Below, one piece after another: positions 25,805-34,133 of a stretch of DNA of 64,000 nucleotides (its first letter is position 1; every line of letters begins with the position of its first letter). Origin of the DNA: Tamlana flava. Its GTDB lineage: Bacteria > Bacteroidota > Bacteroidia > Flavobacteriales > Flavobacteriaceae. The position numbers and the translations under genes were made by a program. The DNA is taken from contig NZ_JBGGTX010000001.1 of the NCBI RefSeq assembly GCF_041287255.1, positions 806,001-870,000 on the forward strand, given 5' to 3'. The notes beneath the pieces are model-generated. The model did not search any database. It was not told the origin of the DNA and was given only the letters and a program-made list of their open reading frames with translations.

Positions 25805-26008
25805 ATGAAACTTCTTTTAATAACCATAGTACTTTTAGGAATCGGTTTTGCAGGCATTGCAATTAAAATTTGGTCAAAAAAAGATGGAAAATTTGCCGGT
25901 ACATGTGCCAGTCAAAACCCCATGTTGAACAAAGAAGGTGAAGCTTGTGGCTTTTGTGGCAGAACACCAGACCAATTTAACGATTGTAAAGAACCTCAAC
26001 ATTCCTAA
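25805..26008 (+). CDS. Small membrane protein with four-cysteine tail
   Basis: A 67-residue protein with one N-terminal membrane helix (residues 3-23, LLLITIVLLGIGFAGIAIKIW). Its short exposed tail carries four cysteines in the pattern C-x13-C-x2-C-x9-C (TCASQNPMLNKEGEACGFCG...DC). The pattern could bind a metal or form disulfides. No enzyme motif is present. It is followed after 7 bases by a glycosyltransferase gene, probably co-transcribed. I do not know a function for it. Confidence 0.75.
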   Translation: MKLLLITIVLLGIGFAGIAIKIWSKKDGKFAGTCASQNPMLNKEGEACGFCGRTPDQFNDCKEPQHS

Positions 26009-26015
26009 CTAATTT

Positions 26016-27128
26016 ATGGGGTTTCTTGGTTTTATCTACTTCACATTTATCGTAGTAGTTGTTATCCAATTCATTTTTTACGTATTCGTCTTTGGAAAAT
26101 TGGCTTTTTTTAAGCCTCAAAAGGCTGTTTCAAAAAACATTGCCGTTTCAGTTATTATTTGTGCTAAAAATGAAGCTGAAAATTTAAGACGTTTTCTCCC
26201 TTCAATCATTGAGCAAGAATATCCCGATTTTGAGGTTGTTTTAATTAATGATTCTTCGAAAGATGATACTTTGGAGGTTATGCAAGACTTCGCAAAAGCA
26301 CACATCAACATTAAAGTGGTTGATGTAAAAAGTATTGAAGCCTTTTGGGGAAATAAAAAATACGCTTTAACACTTGGAATTAAAGCCGCTAAAAACGACT
26401 ATCTTTTGTTTACCGATGCCGATTGCAAACCCGTTTCAAAATACTGGATAAAAGAGATGTGCGCGCATTTTGATTCTGAAAAATCAGTTGTTTTGGGCTA
26501 CGGTGCTTATGCTAAAATCAAGAAATCTTTACTAAATAAACTGGTTCGGTTCGAAACCTTAATCACAGCTGGAAATTATTTCTCGTTTGCTTTGGCAGGC
26601 TCTCCTTACATGGGTGTCGGGCGAAATTTGGCCTATTCAAAATCTGAATTTTTTAAAGCCAATGGGTTTATAAACCATATAAAAGTGCGCTCTGGAGACG
26701 ATGATTTATTTGTAAATCAGGTGGCCACTAGCAAAAATACAGCTATATGCATTCCTAATGGAAGTTTTACGGTATCCACACCAAAAGTCACATTTAAAGA
26801 GTGGTTTAAACAAAAACGCCGTCATGTTTCAACAGCAAAACATTACAAGTTAAAACACAAAGCCTTTCTGGCAATTTTTTACAGTTCAACCCTTTTGTTC
26901 TGGCTATTCGCGATGATTCTTTTTGTTTCACTATATAAATGGCCGCTCATTTTGGGGTTATTTTTGGCCAGACTCACCATTCAATACATCATTTTAGGTA
27001 GTTTATCAAAAAAGCTTAATGAAAGTGATTTATTACTGCTTTTACCGTTCCTTGAAATTTTTCTAATTATGGCACAATTAACTATCTTTATAAATAATCT
27101 TATCTCAAAGCCCAGTCATTGGAAATAA
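26016..27128 (+). CDS. Family 2 glycosyltransferase
   Basis: A membrane-associated GT2-type glycosyltransferase of 370 aa. An N-terminal helix (FIYFTFIVVVVIQFIFYVFVFG) precedes the GT-A domain. Conserved elements are VSVIICAKNEAENL, VLINDSSKDDT, the DAD metal site in LLFTDADCKPVS, and SGDDDLFVNQ with QKRRHVSTAKHYK (QxxRW-like). Two or three C-terminal membrane helices follow. The sugar acceptor is unknown; a lipid or extracellular polysaccharide is plausible. Its end overlaps the next sigma gene by 10 bases. Confidence 0.88.
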   Translation: MGFLGFIYFTFIVVVVIQFIFYVFVFGKLAFFKPQKAVSKNIAVSVIICAKNEAENLRRFLPSIIEQEYPDFEVVLINDSSKDDTLEVMQDFAKAHINIKVVDVKSIEAFWGNKKYALTLGIKAAKNDYLLFTDADCKPVSKYWIKEMCAHFDSEKSVVLGYGAYAKIKKSLLNKLVRFETLITAGNYFSFALAGSPYMGVGRNLAYSKSEFFKANGFINHIKVRSGDDDLFVNQVATSKNTAICIPNGSFTVSTPKVTFKEWFKQKRRHVSTAKHYKLKHKAFLAIFYSSTLLFWLFAMILFVSLYKWPLILGLFLARLTIQYIILGSLSKKLNESDLLLLLPFLEIFLIMAQLTIFINNLISKPSHWK

Positions 27129-27664
27129 TCGAAGCCATTAAACGTGCCAAAAAAAACGACCAAAAGGCGTTTAATTATTTATTGGATTTGTACTGGGATG
27201 ACGTTTATGGTTTTCAATTGAAACGGACCCAAAACGAAAACGATGCCGAGGACATCACCATTCAAACTTTCTCTAAAGCATTTGATAAAATTGAAACTTT
27301 TGATGAGCAATATACCTTTAAAACATGGCTTATTGCCATTTCAAAAAACATTCACATCGACTTACTTCGAAAAGAAAAAAACTCCATTTCGCAGGTGCTA
27401 TCTCAAGATGAACGTGAAGTATTTCAGGTTTTGGACGAATCCCCTTCCCCTGAAGATAAGTTGATTACCGACCAACATTTAGCGAAATTGCTTCGAGATA
27501 TTAAAAAGTTGAAGCCACACTATCAGGAAATTATAAACCTGCGCTATTTTCAAGAATTGAGCTATAAGGAAATTTCAAAGGAGCTGGACGAACCCATAAA
27601 CAACGTGAAAGTTAAGTTGCTTCGTGCGAAAAAACTATTGGCCGAAATTATTAGAGAAAAGTAA
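27119..27664 (+). CDS. RNA polymerase sigma factor (ECF type)
   Basis: A 181-residue sigma-70 family protein with region 2 (NDAEDITIQTFSKAFDKIETFDEQYTFKTWLIAISKNIHIDLLRKEKN) and region 4 (RYFQELSYKEISKELDEPINNVKVKLLRAKKLL). The start is TTG at 27119, inside the end of the glycosyltransferase gene. No anti-sigma gene follows; an Nramp-like transporter begins immediately after the stop. How its activity is controlled is not visible. Confidence 0.9.
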   Translation: MEIIEAIKRAKKNDQKAFNYLLDLYWDDVYGFQLKRTQNENDAEDITIQTFSKAFDKIETFDEQYTFKTWLIAISKNIHIDLLRKEKNSISQVLSQDEREVFQVLDESPSPEDKLITDQHLAKLLRDIKKLKPHYQEIINLRYFQELSYKEISKELDEPINNVKVKLLRAKKLLAEIIREK

Positions 27665-28879
27665 ATGATAGCTAAACTCAAGAACTTAGGGCCAGGATTA
27701 TTGTTTGCCGGCGCAGCCATTGGGGTATCGCACTTGGTCCAATCTACAAGGGCTGGTGCAGATTTTGGCATGGGCCTTATTTGGGCCTTATTGTTAGTCA
27801 ATTTATTTAAATACCCATTTTTTCAATTTGGTCCACGATACGCTACCGCCACGGGTGAAAGTTTGCTGGACGGCTATAAAAAACTTGGCAAAGGTATTTT
27901 AATGACATATTTTTTACTCAGCTTAGCTACAATTTTTACCATTCAGGCTGGCGTAACCATTGTAACTGCAGGGTTGGCCTCTTCCCTATTTGGTGATTTT
28001 TTAGGGATAGAAGCCTGGACCATTATTATTATTTTTATCTGTTTAATATTGCTGATCATCGGAAAATACAAATTGTTGGACAGACTAATGAAAATCATCA
28101 TACTAACATTAACCATTAGCACATTGGCCGCGGTGAGCATTGCATTGTTCAACAACGAAAATGCAGTATCACTGCATCAAGTACTTCCAGAAAACACATT
28201 GGAAATTTCATTTTTAATAGCCTTTATGGGATGGATGCCAGCACCTTTGGACATTGCAGTATGGCAGTCACTATGGTCCATAGAAAAAAACAAGGAAACG
28301 CAGCAATACAATACCAAATCAGCATTATTCGATTTTAACGTTGGGTATTTGGGCACCATTTTTTTAGGCGTTGGGTTTGTTCTTTTGGGGACGTTGGTTA
28401 TGTATCATAGTGGAGAAACGTTCAGCAATTCTGCCTCGGTTTTTTCTGGACAGTTAATTGGCATGTACACCACAAATCTTGGAGACTGGGCTTATATTAT
28501 CATTGGCATTGCAGCTTTTACAACCATGTTCAGTACAACACTAACCACTCTAGATGCATCGCCGAGATCCATGGAAAAAACCACCCAATTATTGTTCAAA
28601 AATGCTTCAAAATTCAATTATGCTTTTTGGATAACCTTGCTTTCCATTGGTACCATTTGCATCTTTCTGTTTTTGGCTTCAGAAATGGGCCTTTTAATTC
28701 AAATAGCAACCATATTATCTTTTATCACAGCTCCATTTTATGCGATTATCAATTACAAATTAATATCGAGCAAACACACCCCAGAAGCGTGGAGACCTTC
28801 AGGATATATTCATGTTTTAAGTGTACTCGGAATCGTTTTCTTAGTAGGATTTAGCATTTGGTATCTAACCACCTTATAG
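27665..28879 (+). CDS. Nramp-related transporter lacking canonical metal-site motifs
   Basis: An eleven- to twelve-helix transporter of 404 aa in the Nramp/SLC11 superfamily (LGPGLLFAGAAIG..., RAGADFGMGLIW). In classical Nramp the first helix carries DPGN. The aligned residues here are G20-V21-S22-H23. The helix-6 MPH motif reads MPAPLD. The manganese/iron ligands are therefore absent and a different substrate is likely. Related subfamilies include Nramp-like magnesium transporters and uncharacterised homologues. The gene starts directly after the sigma-factor stop with no gap. Confidence 0.8.
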   Translation: MIAKLKNLGPGLLFAGAAIGVSHLVQSTRAGADFGMGLIWALLLVNLFKYPFFQFGPRYATATGESLLDGYKKLGKGILMTYFLLSLATIFTIQAGVTIVTAGLASSLFGDFLGIEAWTIIIIFICLILLIIGKYKLLDRLMKIIILTLTISTLAAVSIALFNNENAVSLHQVLPENTLEISFLIAFMGWMPAPLDIAVWQSLWSIEKNKETQQYNTKSALFDFNVGYLGTIFLGVGFVLLGTLVMYHSGETFSNSASVFSGQLIGMYTTNLGDWAYIIIGIAAFTTMFSTTLTTLDASPRSMEKTTQLLFKNASKFNYAFWITLLSIGTICIFLFLASEMGLLIQIATILSFITAPFYAIINYKLISSKHTPEAWRPSGYIHVLSVLGIVFLVGFSIWYLTTL

Positions 28880-28902
28880 GGTTCATTTAAAAGAATACTT
28901 CG

Positions 28903-28910
28903 TATCTTTG
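28903..28910 (+). promoter_or_regulatory. -7 element upstream of lipA
   Basis: TATCTTTG matches TAnnTTTG, 19 bases before the lipA ATG. Confidence 0.5.
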
Positions 28911-28929
28911 CTTCCTATATTTTAGAGAC

Positions 28930-29808
28930 ATGAACACGGAAACAGCTTCAAATATATTACCAGTACGTCAACCAAAACCAAAATGGCTTCGTGTAAAGCT
29001 TCCAACAGGCAAAAAGTACACTGAACTGCGCGGATTGGTTGATAAATACAAACTGAATACCATATGTACTTCGGGAAGCTGCCCAAATATGGGTGAATGT
29101 TGGGGAGAGGGAACCGCCACCTTTATGATTTTAGGTAATATTTGTACGCGTTCGTGTGGTTTTTGTGGTGTGAAAACGGGAAGACCAGAATCTGTTGATT
29201 GGGATGAACCCGAAAAAGTGGCGCGTTCCATAAAGATCATGAACATTAAACATGCGGTTTTAACCAGTGTAGATCGAGATGATTTAAAAGACATGGGTAG
29301 CATTATGTGGGCGGAAACGGTAAAGGCTGTGAGACGCATGAATCCAGAAACCACGCTTGAAACATTAATTCCAGACTTTCAGGGCATTGAAAAACATATC
29401 GATAGAATTATTGATGTAACTCCAGAAGTGGTATCGCACAATATTGAAACTGTTCGCCGATTGACCCGCGAAGTGAGAATACAAGCACAATACGACCGAA
29501 GCATGGCTGTTTTAAAATATTTGAAAGCCCAAGGCCAACGTAGAACAAAATCGGGAATCATGCTTGGTTTGGGAGAAACACGGGAAGAAGTGATTGAAAC
29601 ACTTAACGATTTAAAAGCCAATAATGTTGACGTGGTAACCATTGGCCAATACCTTCAACCAAGTAAAAAACACCTACCGGTTAAGCAATTTATTAATCCA
29701 GACCAATTTAAGGAATACGAAGAAATTGGTTTGGAACTTGGCTTCCGTCACGTAGAGAGTAGTGCGTTGGTTAGGTCTTCCTACCATGCACAAAAACACA
29801 TTCATTAA
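28930..29808 (+). CDS. lipA: Lipoyl synthase
   Basis: Radical SAM enzyme inserting two sulfurs into octanoyl groups on lipoyl domains. At 292 aa it has the auxiliary cluster motif C-x4-C-x5-C (CTSGSCPNMGEC) and the radical-SAM cluster motif CTRSCGFC. It ends with the conserved SSALVRSSYHA, which includes the Arg-Ser-Ser-Tyr segment contacting the auxiliary cluster. It is followed two bases later by a GAPDH gene. Confidence 0.96.
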   Translation: MNTETASNILPVRQPKPKWLRVKLPTGKKYTELRGLVDKYKLNTICTSGSCPNMGECWGEGTATFMILGNICTRSCGFCGVKTGRPESVDWDEPEKVARSIKIMNIKHAVLTSVDRDDLKDMGSIMWAETVKAVRRMNPETTLETLIPDFQGIEKHIDRIIDVTPEVVSHNIETVRRLTREVRIQAQYDRSMAVLKYLKAQGQRRTKSGIMLGLGETREEVIETLNDLKANNVDVVTIGQYLQPSKKHLPVKQFINPDQFKEYEEIGLELGFRHVESSALVRSSYHAQKHIH

Positions 29809-29810
29809 TC

Positions 29811-30827
29811 TTGATTAGGGTTGCTATCAACGGCTTTGGAAGGATTGGCAGGCGTGTTTTTAGGCTTCTTCAAAGTTATGAGAACATAAAAGTTGTTGCC
29901 ATAAATGATTTGGCGGATGCCAAAACCCTAAGCCATTTATTGAAATACGATAGTGTTCACGGGATTTTTAAGGGTGAAGTCACATATGATGCTAATCACC
30001 TTATCGTTAATGAAGAAATAATTGCATTATCGAATGAAAAGCACCCAAAAGACATCAACTGGAAACCCTTTAATATAGATTTTGTTATTGAATCTACAGG
30101 GAAATTTAAAACAACTTCCTATTTACAATACCATATAAATAATGGAGCAAAACAGGTCATTCTAAGTGTTCCTCCAATTGATGACAACATAAAAACCATT
30201 GTTTTAGGAGTTAACGACACTATTTTAGATGGAACAGAAACCATCATTTCAAATGCATCATGCACAACTAACAATGCCGCACCTATGATTGACATCATCA
30301 ATAAACTTTGTGGCATTGACCAGGCTTATATAACAACGGTGCACTCTTACACCACCGACCAAAGTCTGCACGACCAACCCCATCTAGATTTAAGGCGTTC
30401 TAGAGCCGCTGGGCAATCCATTGTGCCTACCACTACTGGTGCTGCCAAAGCGCTCACAAAAATATTTCCTGAATTGTCGGAGGTTATTGGAGGCTGTGGA
30501 ATAAGAGTGCCGGTTATCAATGGGTCTTTAACAGATATTACCTTCAACGTAAAAAAAACGGTTTCAATAGAAGAAGTTAACCAAACATTTAAAGAAGCTT
30601 CAACCCATCACTTTAAAAACATTTTAGAATACACTGAAGACCCAATTGTTTCTATTGATATTGTTGGAAATACCCATTCATGTATTTTCGATTCGCAGAT
30701 GACCTCCGTTATCGGAAAAATGGTAAAAATCATAGGTTGGTATGACAATGAAACTGGCTATTCTAGCCGAATTATTGACTTAATATGTAATTTATCGGAA
30801 AAAAAGTGCGTTTTATCGATAAAATAA
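29811..30827 (+). CDS. gap: Glyceraldehyde-3-phosphate dehydrogenase, type I
   Basis: NAD(P)-dependent GAPDH of 338 aa. The Rossmann motif is INGFGRIGRRVFRL and the catalytic Cys lies in NASCTTNNAAPM. The catalytic His lies in TTVHSYTTDQSLHDQPHLDLRRSRAAG, and YDNETGYSSRI ends the domain. Start is TTG at 29811, two bases after lipA. Its divergent sequence (KYDSVHGIFKGEVTYD) and its position away from pgk suggest it may be a second GAPDH paralogue serving a particular direction of flux, an inference only. Confidence 0.92.
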   Translation: MIRVAINGFGRIGRRVFRLLQSYENIKVVAINDLADAKTLSHLLKYDSVHGIFKGEVTYDANHLIVNEEIIALSNEKHPKDINWKPFNIDFVIESTGKFKTTSYLQYHINNGAKQVILSVPPIDDNIKTIVLGVNDTILDGTETIISNASCTTNNAAPMIDIINKLCGIDQAYITTVHSYTTDQSLHDQPHLDLRRSRAAGQSIVPTTTGAAKALTKIFPELSEVIGGCGIRVPVINGSLTDITFNVKKTVSIEEVNQTFKEASTHHFKNILEYTEDPIVSIDIVGNTHSCIFDSQMTSVIGKMVKIIGWYDNETGYSSRIIDLICNLSEKKCVLSIK

Positions 30828-30828
30828 T

Positions 30829-30836
30829 TATATTTG
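30829..30836 (+). promoter_or_regulatory. -7 element upstream of hybrid kinase
   Basis: TATATTTG matches TAnnTTTG, 18 bases before the kinase ATG and just after the gap stop codon. Confidence 0.45.
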
Positions 30837-30854
30837 TCCACAATAGTTTGAATT

Positions 30855-33092
30855 ATGTCCCAAATTAAGAACTACATATATATACTCATTTTGCTGTTCA
30901 GCCTTAGTGCATTATCGCAAAAAACCATCGATAACGACCCTGAGTTAAAGCAAAATAATATCAACTACCGCATAGCTGAGGCCCAGGCAGAGCTTGATAA
31001 TTTTAATTATTTCAAGGCGAAAAAAAACCTCGACGAAGCTCTGGAATTAGCCCAACAAGCTGACCTTAAAAAAAGTATTGGCTTAATTTATGGATTAAAG
31101 GGACGCCTACAACTCATCATTGAGGAAGAAGACCAAGCTATTAATTCTCTAACCAGTGCTATTGAAGTTCAGCGAAATATTAATGACAATAAAAATCTAG
31201 GCACATCTTACAAAACTTTTGGCGATGTTTATTCAGCCAAAAAAGATTATTACTCGGCGCTCGACTCATATACCGCTGCTAAATCAAAGTTTGAAGAAGA
31301 AGGCCTCAATGAATTTTTAGCAGAAGCGTTACTTCAAGAAGGCAAGGTTTATGAAGCTTTAAAAGATTATAAAAAAGCAAGAGACGTTATTGAACAATCT
31401 TTGGCCATCGCCAAAAACTACGATTTCAAAAAAACATTGAGCAATGCACTTATCAATCAGGCTAAAATTTATGAGAAATTGGGCAACAACGATAGAGCAT
31501 TGGAAATAGCTCATGAAAGCGTTCAAATTGCAAAAACCAATGAGTTCACCAGTATTTTAAATGACGGCTATTTTGTATTGAGCAATCTTTATAAGAACAA
31601 AGAAAATTATAAGGCTTCCAGAGATTATTTACAGGCTTATGTGAAACTTTCAGATTCCATTAGAAGTATAACGAGAATTAACTCACCAAGAAACCAAGAG
31701 GCACAATACCTTTTGAGCGAGGAAATTGAAAAAAACAAATTTTATTCCAAAGAACTGGAAAAAGCTGAAGACACTAATAATTTACAGACACTGACATCTA
31801 TTCTAAGTGTTGCCTTAATTACTATTTTATCGCTTTTAACCTTGTCATTGTACAAAAACAACAACATTAGGCTAAAAACCAACAACATGCTCCACAAAAA
31901 GAATGCAGAGCTTATTGTTGCTAAAGAAAAAGCTGAGTTAGCATCAAAAACTAAAGCAAATTTCTTATCCACGGTAACGCACGAATTACGTACACCCTTG
32001 TATGCCGTTACGGGTTTAAGTAACATGCTTTTAGATGAAAATCCAAAACCAGAACAAATTCAACATCTAAAATCATTGAAATTTTCTGGTGATTATCTAC
32101 TTACATTTATCAACGACATCCTTCAAATCAATAAAATTGAAGCCAATAAAGTTGAAGTTGAGCCAGAGCCTTTCAACTTAAAAAAGAAAATAAACAACAT
32201 TATTTTGGCGCTGAACAATTCAGCCCAAGACAATGGCGTTAAAATGCATTTTGAGTACGATAAAGATTTACCTGAAAACTTCATTGCAGATCAACTTAAA
32301 ATATCCCAAATCCTAATCAATTTAATCGGTAACTCCATCAAATTTACCAAAGACGGCGATATCTGGATACGTGTTTACAAAATTGAAGAAGCCGGCAAAA
32401 CCTACACCTTACGTTTTGAAGTAGAGGATAATGGTATTGGTATCAGCCAAGAAAAACAAGACAATATGTTTGAGAGTTTCTCCCAAGGCTCTATTCAAAT
32501 TAACCGTAAATATGGCGGCACAGGACTTGGTCTTTCAATCGTTAAAGGTTTAATAGATATTTTAAAAGGTAAGATTTACGTAAAGAGTGAATTGGAAAAA
32601 GGTACCACTTTCTATTTTGAAATACCTCTTGAAAAATCAACGATTAAAGAAGGTAAAGAAAACAAAGTCACTTATTTCAATGGCAACATAGAAGATATAG
32701 ATTTAAGTAATATTAAGATTTTGGTGGTTGAAGATAATAAAATCAACCAAATGATTACCAAGAAAATCTTGACCAAAATGGAGCTTAAATGTGATATTGT
32801 TGATAATGGTGAAGCCGCTGTTGAAAAAATAAAAGCCAATAATTACAACATTGTTTTAATGGACATTCACATGCCTGGCATTAGTGGTATTGAAGCCACA
32901 AAAATTGTACGATCGTTTGATAAGGAATTGACCATTTTTGCACTCACGGCAGTAACCATTGAAGATAAAATGCACGAGTTTGAAGAAGCTGGTTTTACCG
33001 ATATTATTCCAAAACCCTTTAAACAGGAGGAGTTTGAGAAGAAACTCTACAACGCCTTGGCTGGCAAAAAAGGAACCTCTACGAGCGCCTAA
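30855..33092 (+). CDS. Hybrid histidine kinase with periplasmic TPR sensor
   Basis: A 745-residue two-component hybrid. A signal peptide (YIYILILLFSLSALSQ) leads into about six TPR repeats (residues 35-300) in the periplasm. One membrane helix lies near 312-332. The HisKA domain has phospho-acceptor H376 (VTHELRTPLY), then HATPase N, G1 and G2 boxes (LIGNSIKFTKDG, VEDNGIGIS, GGTGLGLSIV). A C-terminal receiver has D670 in VLMDIHMPG. No DNA-binding domain is attached and no partner regulator is adjacent. It is paralogous to the kinase at 46491-48752. Confidence 0.92.
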   Translation: MSQIKNYIYILILLFSLSALSQKTIDNDPELKQNNINYRIAEAQAELDNFNYFKAKKNLDEALELAQQADLKKSIGLIYGLKGRLQLIIEEEDQAINSLTSAIEVQRNINDNKNLGTSYKTFGDVYSAKKDYYSALDSYTAAKSKFEEEGLNEFLAEALLQEGKVYEALKDYKKARDVIEQSLAIAKNYDFKKTLSNALINQAKIYEKLGNNDRALEIAHESVQIAKTNEFTSILNDGYFVLSNLYKNKENYKASRDYLQAYVKLSDSIRSITRINSPRNQEAQYLLSEEIEKNKFYSKELEKAEDTNNLQTLTSILSVALITILSLLTLSLYKNNNIRLKTNNMLHKKNAELIVAKEKAELASKTKANFLSTVTHELRTPLYAVTGLSNMLLDENPKPEQIQHLKSLKFSGDYLLTFINDILQINKIEANKVEVEPEPFNLKKKINNIILALNNSAQDNGVKMHFEYDKDLPENFIADQLKISQILINLIGNSIKFTKDGDIWIRVYKIEEAGKTYTLRFEVEDNGIGISQEKQDNMFESFSQGSIQINRKYGGTGLGLSIVKGLIDILKGKIYVKSELEKGTTFYFEIPLEKSTIKEGKENKVTYFNGNIEDIDLSNIKILVVEDNKINQMITKKILTKMELKCDIVDNGEAAVEKIKANNYNIVLMDIHMPGISGIEATKIVRSFDKELTIFALTAVTIEDKMHEFEEAGFTDIIPKPFKQEEFEKKLYNALAGKKGTSTSA

Positions 33093-34086
33093 CGAAATCC
33101 TGAATAAGTTTATTAAATTTTAGATTGTCATCAATAACAACCTGAATGGGCAAATAAAACAATTTTGCTTTTAAAGACATGTATTGTTTCAAACGCATAT
33201 AATCCTTTTCGGTAGTTAAAATCAAATCTTTTTTACAAAGCTCATCAATATCACCTGAAGTAAAATTATAGTGATCTTTAAAATTCAAATGTTCAAAATC
33301 TAGTTTTTTGTCCTTTAAAAACTTAACTAATGGTGTAGAATTGGCAATTCCTGTTACAAGGGTAAAACGGTTAAGTTTTTCAATATTTAGTGTTTTGTCA
33401 TTGGAAAAAACGATTTCAGAATACCCAATAGAACTAAAAAATACATGCTGATACGCTTCAGGATTTATGTGGTTTATAATATCTGCCTTTTCCGAGTCGC
33501 TTAAACTTTCGGGGCATTTTGTAACCACAACAATGCTGGCGCGCTTTGCACCATTTCTTGGCTCCCTTAAGTCTCCAGTTGGCAAAACCAAATCTTTAAA
33601 ATATGGGTTGCTATAGGTAGTCAACAAAATATTAAAACCCGCCTTTACTTTTCGATGCTGATACGCATCATCTAGCAAAACAACTTTTGGCGCATTTTCT
33701 AAAGACTTTAAATTTTCAACACCATTTCTTCTGTTGGCATCCACGGCCACCAAAATATCATCTTTAAATTTGTTATAAAACTGAAAAGGCTCATCGCCTA
33801 AAGTTTCGACCGTAGACGTTTCATTGGCTAACTGAAAACCTTTGGTTTTTCGTTTGTAACCCCGACTTAGGGTTGCAATGTTGTGTTCATCTTTTAAAAG
33901 GTTGACTAAATATTCAATCATAGGGGTTTTACCCGTTCCACCCACACTTAAATTCCCGACACAAATCACAGGAAAGTCGTAAGAAACAGATTTTTTAATC
34001 CCTAAATCGTACAATGTATTACGCAGCCAAGTCACCAAATAATAAATAGGCACTACGGGAAGCAATATGTATCGGATAATTTTCAT
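33079..34086 (-). CDS. lpxK: Tetraacyldisaccharide 4'-kinase
   Basis: Inner-membrane lipid A kinase of 335 aa adding the 4'-phosphate to lipid IVA precursor. It has a hydrophobic N-terminal helix (IRYILLPVVPIYYLVTWLRN), then the Walker A-like motif VGNLSVGGTGKTPMIEYL. SRGYKRKTKGF and LLDDAYQHRKVKAG, with the catalytic Asp/His pair typical of LpxK, follow. Its 3' end overlaps the 3' end of the hybrid kinase gene by 14 bases (33079-33092). Confidence 0.95.
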   Translation of the reverse strand: MKIIRYILLPVVPIYYLVTWLRNTLYDLGIKKSVSYDFPVICVGNLSVGGTGKTPMIEYLVNLLKDEHNIATLSRGYKRKTKGFQLANETSTVETLGDEPFQFYNKFKDDILVAVDANRRNGVENLKSLENAPKVVLLDDAYQHRKVKAGFNILLTTYSNPYFKDLVLPTGDLREPRNGAKRASIVVVTKCPESLSDSEKADIINHINPEAYQHVFFSSIGYSEIVFSNDKTLNIEKLNRFTLVTGIANSTPLVKFLKDKKLDFEHLNFKDHYNFTSGDIDELCKKDLILTTEKDYMRLKQYMSLKAKLFYLPIQVVIDDNLKFNKLIQDFVRRS

Positions 34087-34106
34087 CTCAGCGAAAGTAA
34101 TTATTT

Positions 34107-34114
34107 TATCTTTG
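34107..34114 (+). promoter_or_regulatory. -7 element upstream of the Nif3-like gene
   Basis: TATCTTTG matches TAnnTTTG, 19 bases before the ATG at 34134 in the divergent lpxK/Nif3 intergenic region. Confidence 0.5.
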
Positions 34115-34133
34115 AAGTAAAACTTAAATAATT

